Source: Selaginella tamariscina
Taxonomy: Eukaryota; Streptophyta; Lycopodiopsida; Selaginellales; Selaginellaceae
Assembly: GCA_003024785.1 (NCBI GenBank)
Contig: PUQB01000080.1
Span: 496,001 to 560,000, forward strand
Direction of reading: 5' to 3'
Length of the DNA stretch: 64,000 bases
Below are positions 49,589 to 59,049 of the stretch, piece after piece (positions within the stretch are counted from its first letter, which is position 1; each line of letters starts with the position of its first letter). The translations under genes and the position numbers were made by a program. The notes beneath the pieces were generated by a model. That model made no database searches, was not told the origin of the DNA, and saw only the letters and a program-made list of their open reading frames with translations.

Positions 49589-50473
49589 ATGTCGGATTAT
49601 GAGGGCGATGGTGGGAACCGTTATGTTCCATCTATGAAGTGGTTGGAGAATGGTTCTTCTTATGAACCACTTTATTTTGGCCAGCAGGAACTGTGTGATG
49701 AGTTTCGATTTGTTTACAAGTTGATGGAGACTTATGATGTAGAGTCAGCTGAACGTATGGCCATTCTTCACCAGAACATGGATTATCTCAAGCAGCAACT
49801 TGATGAGTTAAAGGACCTAATTCAAACTCAGCGAGGAAATGAGAAAAAGGGCTCCAAGCTTCGATTATTCGAGAAGAAGACGTTACCCGGGTTCCTTGCC
49901 GGGGAGAAAGTAAATTTGGCCAAAGCCTTGTCTTGGCTAGAGAAGGTCGATAAACTTTTGGATGTGAGACGCTTTAATAGCAATGAAGGCAAGCTTCTGG
50001 AAGTGTCCTTGGCGTTGAAGGGACGAGCGGATTGGTGGTGGAATCGTGTTACCACGCACTCACCTAAACTAATTACCACTTGGGCACGATTTAAAAAGGC
50101 ATTTAAGGAGGAGTTTACTGCTGGTTATGATGCACATCAAGCAAGGTTAACTTTGAGAAACTTTGTGCAAGGGAAGTTGTCTTTAGATGTCTACATCAAT
50201 GAGTTGCAAGACCTCTATGCACGAGATCCATCGATTCCCCCAGCAATGCAAATTGATTACTTCCTTGATGATTTGAAGAATCATCAATTGAAGTGTCAAT
50301 TGAGTAATCGAAAGCCTGCTGATTTTGACAAGACGGTAGTCTATGCCAGGGAGCAGGCGGTGCACTTCTTGAGCAGTGAGGTGAATGTTCCTGAATCTTC
50401 CAATCAATCTTCAAAAAAGAAGCTTTCTTATAAGTTTTATAAGAGTTCGTATTATAAGCCTTATCATTCATGA
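49589..50473 (+). CDS. gag protein of the second Ty3/gypsy element
   Basis: The ATG at 49589 opens about 294 codons to the TGA at 50471-50473. A coiled-coil-like stretch (residues ~60-95, MDYLKQQLDELKDLI) precedes the gag core (LSWLEKVDKLLDVRRF, ALKGRADWWWNRV, WARFKKAFKEEF, NFVQGKLSLDVYINELQDL). The frame is intact, but the zinc knuckle now lies after the stop in another phase, so the original gag was longer. Confidence 0.88.
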   Translation: MSDYEGDGGNRYVPSMKWLENGSSYEPLYFGQQELCDEFRFVYKLMETYDVESAERMAILHQNMDYLKQQLDELKDLIQTQRGNEKKGSKLRLFEKKTLPGFLAGEKVNLAKALSWLEKVDKLLDVRRFNSNEGKLLEVSLALKGRADWWWNRVTTHSPKLITTWARFKKAFKEEFTAGYDAHQARLTLRNFVQGKLSLDVYINELQDLYARDPSIPPAMQIDYFLDDLKNHQLKCQLSNRKPADFDKTVVYAREQAVHFLSSEVNVPESSNQSSKKKLSYKFYKSSYYKPYHS

Positions 50474-51216
50474 AAGGAGCATCAAGACTCACATGGAGAG
50501 AGAGGGAATAAGCACTCTTCGAAACGACGGTAAGAGCAAAGGAATCGAGGATGTTACATCTGTGGTGATCCAAGTCACCATCAGCGTGATTGTCCTCAAC
50601 GGAGGAAAGAGAACAATCGTGGCAAGTCAGTGCGAGTGACAAAGGAAAAGCCAGCTGAAGCAAGCACTTCTACTAAGAAGGTGGCTATCTTGCAGATTGC
50701 TAGGGAGCTGAGTTGTGTGGCTGGTAACACCAAGACACAACAAACAAATGGACAAGTGATTCATCTTTGTGGTTTTGTGGATGACACTCGCTTGAGTGTG
50801 CTGGTTGATCCGGGAAGCAGTGATGAGTTCATTTCCAAGGATTTAATGGAGAAGTTGAGCATTCCCACTATGGAGGTTCCTCCATATAGCATTGAAGGAG
50901 TTGTTACAGAACAACAAACTTGGAACGCATCTGTGAATTTTGAGTTTCTAGTGGAGGGAACTCCTATTTGTGAGCAATTCAAGATGAAACGATATGATGT
51001 TTACTGGGTATGACTTGGTTGGAGAAGTTTAACCCTCGGATTCACTGGAGGATGAAAGAGGTTACTCTTTATGTTGAGGGTCGGAAAATCACTTTTCATG
51101 GTGAATCCTATACTCCACCAATGAAGTTACTTTTTACTACTGCAATGAAGTCTGCTTGTAAGAGCATTGGAAAGAGAGCTACAGCTGATGGGGAATATGA
51201 GTACTTTTTGGTTTAG
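50474..51216 (+). pseudogene. zinc knuckle and protease of the second Ty3/gypsy element
   Basis: 50550-50600 encodes CYICGDPSHHQRDC, a proper CX2CX4HX4C knuckle, in a frame different from gag. 50740-51013 encodes the protease with LVDPGSSDEFI, where the catalytic D-T-G reads D-P-G. After a frame change comes GMTWLEKFNPRIHW, the usual protease end. 51245-51310 holds a run of GTCAA/TTGAC repeats. Confidence 0.82.
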
Positions 51217-51367
51217 CTAAAAGATGCAGCCATGGGGTCACCATTGTTGACTAGTCAACAATCAACAGTCAATGGTCAATGTTGACTATGGTCAATAGTC
51301 AACAGTCAATGTTAACTGAGGGCGCCGAGATTTTGCGACTGAAGGCAGAATTCAAGGATGTGATGAA

Positions 51368-52138
51368 TTGCCTAAGGGAGTCCCACATGAAAGGGGTGTC
51401 CAACACGAGATTGAGTTGGAACCGGGGAGTAAACCAATATCTCGAAGTCCATATCGGTTAAGCTACTTAGAGAAGCTCGAAGTGAAGAAGCAAGTTAAGG
51501 CATTACTTGCTCAAGGATTTATTCGTCCTAGTAAGTCACCATATGGAGCGCCGGAGTTGCTCGTTTGTAAGAAGGATAGGTCAATGCGGATGTGCATTGA
51601 TTATCGTGTCTTGAACAAGACTTGCAGGAGCACAATATTTCAGCAAAATCGATTTGAGGAGCGGTTATCATCAGATAGCAGTGAGGGAGCAGGATGTTCC
51701 AAAACGGCTTTTTGGATAAGGCATGGACATTTTGAGTTTATTGTTATGCCATTTGATTTAACCAATGCTCCTACTACGTTTATGAATTTAATGAATTTAA
51801 TTTTTGCTGAGTATATTGATAAGTTTGTCGAAGTATTCTTAGATGATATTCTCATCTATAGCAAGACATGGGAGAAGCATGTGCATCAGTTGCGAATGGT
51901 TCTGACTGTGTTGAGAATGCATAAGCTTTATGCAAAGGAATCTAAATGTGACTTCTTTAAGGAGGAGGTAGAATACCTTAGTCACATTGTTTCAGCACAT
52001 GGCATTGCTCCTAGTTATTATCGGAGATTTGTGCAGAACTTTTCTCATATTACACTTCCACTAACAACTTTGTTAGAGAAGGACAAGTTATTTGTGTGGA
52101 CAGCCAAGGAAGCAGCAATTTTTGAGAGATTGAAGTAA
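51368..52138 (+). pseudogene. reverse transcriptase of the second Ty3/gypsy element
   Basis: Shows KPISRSPYRLSYLE, MCIDYRVLNK, FSKIDLRSGYHQ (in a shifted frame), HFEFIVMPFDLTNAPTTF and the active site VFLDDILIYSK (F-L-D-D). About 60 bases between 'VLNK' and 'GAQYFSKIDL' are missing, so the fold is damaged. The thumb and connection part is shortened before 'YYRRFVQNFSHIT'. Confidence 0.85.
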
Positions 52139-52620
52139 GTACTTACTTCTGCTCATGTGTTGGCTGTTGCTATAGATGATACACCATTCGAAGTGTACAC
52201 TGATGCATGCGGGTATGCCCAGTTGATGCAAGCTGGTCATGTTATAACTTTTGAGAGTCGGAAGTTGAATGATGTGGAGAAACATTATTCTACATATGAC
52301 CAAGAGTTGCTTGCTATTGTGCATGCTGTTCGTATTTAGAGGCATTATTTGTATAATGGGTTAGACTTTAAGGTCTTTACCGATCATAAACCTTTACGAC
52401 ATTTCTTGACTCAACGAGAGCTGAATGGAAGACAGGCTCATTGGTTAGTTCGTCTACATAAGTTTGGTGGACGAATGTCAATCCTCTATAAGGAGGGGAA
52501 GGAGAACGTAGTTGTGGATGCTTTGTCGAGAGTAAGACAACTAAATGTTGTGGGGAGAGTGGAGAGTTCGCTAGTTGATATGATTGGGGAAGCTCAATTA
52601 AAGGATGATGATGTACAATA
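52139..52620 (+). pseudogene. RNase H of the second Ty3/gypsy element
   Basis: VYTDACG (first Asp; the usual following IGAVL is deleted), KHYSTYDQELLAIVHAVR (Glu), an in-frame TAG near 52338, then VFTDHKPLRHFL (TDHK) and VVVDALSR (last Asp). Confidence 0.85.
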
Positions 52621-52629
52621 ACGCTTGAA

Positions 52630-55600
52630 CAATCTGGTGGAACCGTATTCGAAAGTTGATGGTTTGTTACTTTATAAGAATAGACTTGTTGTTCCAAAGA
52701 AGGTAGAGTTGATCGCAACCATCATGTATGAGATGCATGATAGTCCATTTGCTAGACATTTCGGGGAAAATAAGACATGAATTGATGAAACGTCGTTTAT
52801 ATTGGAAGAACATAAAGCAGATGTGCTTAATCATGTTAAGACATGTCAAGATTGCCAAATGATTAAGGCTGAGCGAGTTGCTACTCCAGGTTTATTGAAG
52901 CCTTTGGAGATTCCGCACCAAAGGTGGGAGAACATCTCGATGGATTTCATCACTCATATGCCACGCATGGTGAGGCAGAACGAACAAATTTGGGTGATTG
53001 TTAATCGCTTGACCAAGTATGCTAAGTTCATTCCGTTGAAGGGGAATGTAACCAGCAAGAAGTTAGCTGTGGTCTATTTGACTTAAGTGTTTTCAGAGCA
53101 TGGAATGCCGTTGAACATCATTAGCGATCGTGACTCCAAATTCACTAGTTCTTTTTGTCATAGTTTTTACTATGACTCAACCCTTTACTTTGGACATTGA
53201 CTGTTGTTACCTACTGTATTATGTTGATGGACCCTAAATGTAGTAGAAAACAAGCCCGCTTAGTGCACTTGGGTATCTAGTGATGGTTCGGCTGGGTGTC
53301 ATTAAGTATTTACTGGAAACTCTAAGTGAAGATAGAACTTACCTTCTAGAAACCCACCCCCAATTTTAACGTCCCAGTTAGGCTGATTGGTTAATGTAGA
53401 AGAGTTCGGCGTGTTTAGTAGGGTTAGGAACACCCCTAGGGTTGACCTAACCCTAGAGTTGCCCTAACCCACGCCCTAAAAACCCCCACCCCCTTGGGTA
53501 GGGTTTTAGGGTTAGAGTTAGGCTAAGTTAAACACTCTCTCATTAACTTAATAAGGGGCTAGCTAATCACATACACATACAGGAAAAGAAGGGGGGCTCC
53601 GTCACATAAATAAGGTAGAGTATGTAGGAGTGAGGGTTCCTGGTTCATGACTGAGCTCGTTACTCTTCTCCGGTGCAAGCTTTAGCTTGTGTCATCAAGG
53701 CACAACCCTCTGTTGTGCCGCCTTAACTTCCAGATGACAGGGGTACGTCCCACCTTCGGGGTAGCACACCTTAACGTTGACGAATCCATGTCTGAAAGGT
53801 CTTGTCGGATTGCACGTTCTAAGAGGTAGAAGTTGAGGCTTGTCTCCAGCCTCCTCCTCCACGTCAAGCTAGGTGTAGCACTCACGGCCAAGCAAGGCAC
53901 ATCTGTGTCCTTGTCCAACCGTGGGCGTGGGATCTTGTTTGACAGGTTCACATTACCAATTCCTGAGGGTTTTACTAAGGGTTCTAGAGTTGGCATTTAG
54001 GGGCCACATTTGTGGCACTTGTTGCAACTCTCGAATCTAAAAGGGCTATGGCATGATAGCCCACATCGTGGAAGGTAGTGTCACATGGAGATGTGACACT
54101 GGGCTAGACGTCACATGATACAATGCCCAAGGCACGCCCTTTAGGGTTGTGTCATGGGTTTGTCGCCAAGGGGTTGGATACTCTAACAAACAGACATGCT
54201 TGTGCTTGCACTAGGGTGCTAAGCCTTGGGCATTTGCTCAAGGGATGTTAGGTCTCGTAACTAAGTGTGTTTTGGCACACTTGGCTAGGAGAGTGTTCTC
54301 CTTGGAATCTAGGGTTGAACAACCTAAGCTTGTTAATATAAGCCCTTTCATGAGGCACTCACAAGGTCATGTACTTAGGTTTATTCAAACCTAGCCTTAG
54401 GGAGTTGGCTTAGCAGAACATTCATGTTTGCCTACGGTGCACACTCGTGTGCTCACTAAGTACTAGCCTAGGTCTAGTACGACTTGTCCACTCAAACCCT
54501 TAGGGGTTAGTCGTGGTTTAGGGTACCCCTTGTTGCCTTAAAGGGGTTGTACTCCTGGATGAGGGTGATTCCTTAAGGGGTGAGTGACAATGTCTTAGCT
54601 CTGTCACGGGGGTATGTGTGAGACACATCTCCTTTGTGGGGTTAGGGCATGAGCCTGTCTAGGTCTACTAGGACATGATCTAAAGTCTACTCGGGTTATC
54701 CTCTAGGGTTTAGAGGATGGTCATTCTAGGGGACTTAGGGTAGGACTCTAAGTCTTTTGCCTGGGCCTCTGAGTCAGACTCTTAGGGTTATCTTGGAAAC
54801 TTAGCATTGCTCACATAGGGTGATGACGCCGGATGGCCACTTGGCAGCCACGTGTTGCCACATGTTGACCCTTCGGGTTAAAACTCTGACACTTTTTAAG
54901 TGTTGTTCTGTCGAGCTTTATCAACCGGATTGAATTTTTCTAGTGGAGGTCACCCTCAGACTAATGGGCAAACTGAGCGGGTGAATCAAATTGTGGAGGA
55001 TATGTTACGAGCAAGTGTCCAAGAGAAGCCGGGGCAGTGGGATAAGTTTTTGCCATTAGCAGAGTTTGCTTACAACAACAGTATGCATAGTGGCTTGGGT
55101 TACAGTCCATATTATGCATATCATGGCAGACATCCAAGAACTCTAGCCGATGTGGGTATTCGGTGGGGTAAACTTGGTACTGATCAACAAGCTCGTAGCC
55201 TTGTTGGAGAATTGGAAGAAATCCTACTAATTTGTAGGAAAAACTTGCTTAAAGCTTAGGATAGAGTACGCAAGTATGCTGATGCAAAACGCTCTTATCG
55301 GCAGTTCAAGGTTGGAGATAAGGTATATTTACGAGTGGTATTTCCTTCATCTCTTAAGTGGGGATCTATAACTCAGCTCAAAGCCAGCAAGTCAGATAAG
55401 CTTGCACTTTGTTATGCCGGTCCATTTGAGGTTATTGCACAGGTTAATGAAGTAGTGTATAAGTTGCACCTACCTGCGGGAGTGCAACTTCATCCATCTT
55501 TCATGTGAGTCAATTGAAGACTGCTCTTGTACGTGATGACGTGCATGTGAATCTAGAGACGGATGATGGACACAAGGGTGAAAACCAAGATGATGATAGT

Positions 55601-55640
55601 CCCCTCCAAAGCGACGTCGCAAAACTTGAATGTGCATAGT
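52630..55640 (+). pseudogene. integrase of the second Ty3/gypsy element, interrupted
   Basis: The 5' half (to 53155) shows CQDCQM of the zinc-binding domain, ISMDFITHMPR (first Asp) and LNIISDRDSKFTSSF (second Asp). The 3' half (from 54897) resumes as CRALSTGLNFSSGGHPQTNG, followed by QTERVNQ (Glu) and, further on, a GPFEVI module. The gene is cut by the 1736-bp nested element, and two or three bases (the expected Trp codon) are missing at the junction even without it. Confidence 0.88.
53151..54896 (+). mobile_element. nested 1736-bp LTR-like element, copy 2 (complete)
   Basis: The element proper is 53156-54891. It starts TGTCA and ends TGACA (inverted ends) and is flanked by CTTTT on both sides (53151-53155 and 54892-54896), a 5-bp target duplication. 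TG...CA ends with a 5-bp duplication is the mark of an LTR. With no coding capacity, no internal domain and no second LTR, a solo LTR of a large element is the simplest reading; a non-autonomous element is the alternative. The first bases form a hairpin (TCATAGT TTTT ACTATGA). The insertion interrupts the integrase gene between 'SSF' and 'CRALS'. Confidence 0.85.
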
Positions 55641-55676
55641 ACGTCCTTGAGGATAAGGACTTCAATAAGTGGGGAC

Positions 55677-55881
55677 TGTATGCCCATAATAGCACACTGT
55701 GTATTTATATATATAAATATAGTATGGGGGTAGCGAGAGAGAGAGCTAAGAGCTTACGGGGAGCTGGGAGCATGGAGAATTGCAGGGAGACTCCCTAGCT
55801 CGGGGGTGAGCTCTTGCTCTACGGTTGGGTGGTGAGTGAGGCAGATTACTACTGTTAGGCCTGTGTGGGTAGGCTATTACA
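55677..55881 (+). repeat. 3' LTR of the second Ty3/gypsy element
   Basis: 205 bp, TG to CA, preceded by the purine tract AAGTGGGGAC. Confidence 0.92.
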
Positions 55882-56919
55882 ATATATGTGTGATACAAAT
55901 ACTTTGTGGCAGCTCAATAAGAATTATATGCATATATAATATCCATACTTTAACCTCCTTTTAACCTATACCTATAGATAGTCTCTATAATTAGCTCCCT
56001 TTTAACCTATCCGTACGAATATATTAAATTAATTATAGTACCTAGTTACCAGGTTTCTTCACTATATTCTAAAGTAGTGATTGGGATATCCTTTTATCCT
56101 TTTTATATTTATTTATCTATATTTTGTTTCCAAATTGATGCTCACAATAAAGAAAATTAACTTAATTCACATATGATTTTTAATTATTATATATAACTTT
56201 CTAAAACCTACTAATCTAGCACTTGCAAGAGTGGTCCTAATAATCCTTAATTTCTTAAATAATTAATAAAGATATATTAATCTTGAACTTTTTTACAAAT
56301 TTTAAGAATTTAAACTATTTTTTGTTAATTATTTTATTGCTCAATATCCAGGACTTGGGTCGGGTCATAACACATATATGTATGCTCTTGCTTTTAATAT
56401 ATGTATATCACATCTCCTCAGTATGCGGACTTCCTTATCTCTCTATGTGTAGCTTCTAAATATATATATATATATATATATAAAAATATGTTAAAAGTTC
56501 AAGATTAATAACATAATGAAGATTATAAAAGCGGTAATAATATAATTGTCGATTATATATATTAGATTATATACTAATTATTAGATTATTACTGAAATTT
56601 AATTAGAGAATTGTATATTAGATTGATATTTATTATTACATTAGATCATTATACTGATTATTATATTTGTTAAACATAACAAATAAGAAGAGGTTAATAT
56701 ATTAAACTAGGAGTATCGTAATTATTTAAGTAAATACCTAATTATTAAATAAATTGCATATTCTTTAACGTACAAGAGGACCTTGTAAAAACTGGATACA
56801 GAATATACTTATAGATATACCTACTTACTATAACTTAACTGAGTTTTATTAAGTTAATTAATATATGTATTAATTATGTATACTTAGTATAATTAAGATG
56901 AAATGCAATTAAGAACATA
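55882..56919. other. AT-rich stretch before the tRNA
   Basis: No gene recognised. TA tract at 56460-56485. 'TCCTTTTAACCTATACCTATAG' style near-repeats occur at 55950-56010. Confidence 0.45.
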
Positions 56920-57001
56920 CGTGGACGGCAGGATTCGAACCTGCGCGGGTAAAACCCACATGATTTCTAGTCATGCCCGATAAGCACTCCGGCACGTCCA
57001 C
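56920..57001 (-). tRNA. tRNA-Ser(AGA)
   Basis: 82 bases on the minus strand. The acceptor stem GTGGACG/CGTCCAC is perfect with G as discriminator. The anticodon stem CATGA/TCATG encloses CTAGAAA (anticodon AGA). A long class-II variable arm (GTGGGTTTTACCCGC) is present and the T arm has GGTTCGAATCC. The D loop reads AGTGCTTATC where plant tRNA-Ser has AGTGGTTATC, so G19, which pairs with C56, is replaced by C. No run of four T follows within about 40 bases on the minus strand. It may be weak or inactive. It precedes cyclin copy D as the pseudo-tRNA precedes copy A. Confidence 0.92.
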
Positions 57002-57029
57002 GTTGCAATATTTTAAAGTTCAATATAAT

Positions 57030-58338
57030 ATTTGTTATCGTTATACGTTTATGATAGGAAATTGTTTGTATGTAACGTGCGCACGCGCGCGCACACATAC
57101 ACACACTTGGAGTTTAAACATGACTTCCATCATGCATCAGAAATGGTTAAAGGAACTTGGTAACATTTGCATAGGGGGGGCATAAAGAAGGTTGAAATCG
57201 TGACGTATTGTATCTATTATGCAAAGTATGCACGCTGATACTACTTGTGCGTATGCATATGTATACTTATACTATCAAAATATAAATGTTACACGCACAC
57301 ACACATATGTTGGTGGTGTATAAATGTAGTCACTGGGAGCACATCTAATCGTTGCTTCAGACGATGAAGATCGACCCACTGAAAACACTTTGGTTTATCT
57401 CTCTTTTTTTCATACTCTCGATTCATGTAGATTTGAAAAATCTGAAGTTGAATGTACAGACACAAGTCGAACCAAATAAGCAAAAGGACAAAAGGGGATA
57501 ACTTATGTGATATATGTGTTGTGTGTGTGTGTGTGTTGTGTGTGTGTGTGCTATGCTACATAGTATACAAATGAAATATGAACACTATACTGTTAACACA
57601 CACACACACACACACACAGACACAATGCATACATATATATTCAATATGTTAATCATAACCTCACTCGTTTTACACAGGAGATTTATCAGAGCTGGGCAAA
57701 GTCCTTACAAGATTTGCATACTTCGACTATTTGGACTTAAAACACACACAAACACACACACACACACACAGACACACACATGTACAGAGTAAATGCTAAT
57801 TTGTTGGTCTTGTTTTAGGCTCCATCTTTAGAATTTGAATACCTTGCCTTACTTAAGACCAGGGGACAACACCACACACACATATTGCAATATATATGGC
57901 CAGACTGTGACGCTACAGCATTATAGTGGATACATAGACATGTGTGAGGGCAGTTCATGAGCTCCACTGGAAGAAAGGCACGCTCAAGGTTTTTAGGTTA
58001 GTATTAGCAACTGCTGTCTATAGCTACACATACACATTAACACATAAAAGCACACGCTCACACACAATGTATATAATTATATAAAAAAAAACTTAAATAG
58101 ATATTATTTATTTATTTTAAAAATAGGAAAATAAAATTTTTAATTTATTTAACTGAATTAATGTACGTTGTAACGATGTTGCAGTATAAATGCATTGCAG
58201 AACCCATGCTTCTCAACACGGAACTGTTTGACGATTCTCAAGTAGGAAGTTAGCTTATATATAGCATATGTATTGCATTATCCACACACACAGAGCATGC
58301 ATATATTCATGTGTTTGTGTATATACGTGCATGTTTGG
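57030..58338 (+). pseudogene. A-type cyclin pseudogene, copy D
   Basis: The 5' flank (57040-57170) is nearly the same as in copy C. The remains are an N-terminal exon piece (57340-57390), a 'LENLELNVQ'-type exon (57430-57500), then directly the 'RFIRAGQSPYK' exon (57679-57712), a truncated 'APSLEFEY' exon joined to 'ALLKT' (57820-57865), the 'LQHYSGY' exon with an internal deletion (57905-57995) and the last exon to TAG at ~58253. The cyclin N box is gone. The 3' flank is cut by an LTR element at about 58340. Confidence 0.85.
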
Positions 58339-58339
58339 T

Positions 58340-59038
58340 TGTCCGGGACTGCAGGCCAGATGTGGTGCTTCTTAGAAGCCTTAGTGGTGGCCAGGACGTT
58401 GTGGATAGCGTCCAACTCCGGGGGTCCAAACCGGCAAGCCGGCCTTACCTTAGAAGTACTGGAAGGTGCTGAATGGCCTCTACCTGGACGCCACGAGGGT
58501 CAGTGTACAGGGTGGGGGAGTTCTACTAAGGCCTTGCGGTGTTGGTTTGGCAGAGAGCATTGCTTAGCCTAGGAGTGGGACAAGCAGGGAATCCTCACTT
58601 GTAAGGTGAATAGAAGGAGTATGGATATATTTATAATGCCTGCATGAGTACAAACTATCACCAACAGGGGAGCAAGATACAAGATAGACTAGACTCCAAA
58701 AAGACCCCGACCAACTACTAACCTTCTTGCTTATATAGTGGGTCACCTAGGGCTAGACCCTAGGTACAAGTGGTGCTTTCTTACTGGTCTGCCACCTGTG
58801 ACAGAGTCCTGTCTGTCTCATTTATGCACCTCCCTCACGCTTGCTGTCCTGTGTACCCTGGGTAGTTGGTTCGGACAATCGGAGCCGCTTGACATCGGTC
58901 ACCATCAGTCCGTACTGGCGATACCTCCCTTATCTGGTGCTTTGTCCAGTCACTCGTCCGTGCTAGCTAGTAGTTTGATGGTGTCAGACCACCGTCAACC
59001 AGATGCCCAAACTTATTCATTGGCACGTCCTCGGGCCA
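58340..59038 (-). repeat. probable 3' LTR of the gag-protease element
   Basis: Bounded on the left by TGTCCGGG at the insertion junction and on the right by ...GGGCCA. It is followed on the plus strand by TGTATACCCTCCCCTAG, whose complement CTAGGGGAGGGT is purine-rich as expected upstream of a 3' LTR. Length about 700 bp. There is no second copy in the window to confirm it. Confidence 0.5.
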
Positions 59039-59049
59039 TGTATACCCTC

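Larger units (their letters stand above)
49317..55881 (+). mobile_element. second Ty3/gypsy LTR retrotransposon, with nested insertion
   Basis: LTRs at 49317-49539 and 55677-55881 both start TGTATGCCCATAATAGCACA and end TTACA. A primer site TGGTATTAGAGCC at 49541-49553 matches the 3' end of plant initiator Met tRNA with one change. A purine tract AAGTGGGGAC lies just before the 3' LTR. Domain order gag, knuckle, protease, RT, RNase H, integrase is that of Ty3/gypsy. Target duplication is not evident. LTRs differ by several indels and substitutions, so it is older than the first element. The 6.6-kb length includes the 1736-bp nested element. Confidence 0.95.

Noticed and set aside
53682..53996. 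104-codon minus-strand frame in the nested element
   Set aside because: Not open in the sister copy; a chance frame in GC-richer DNA.
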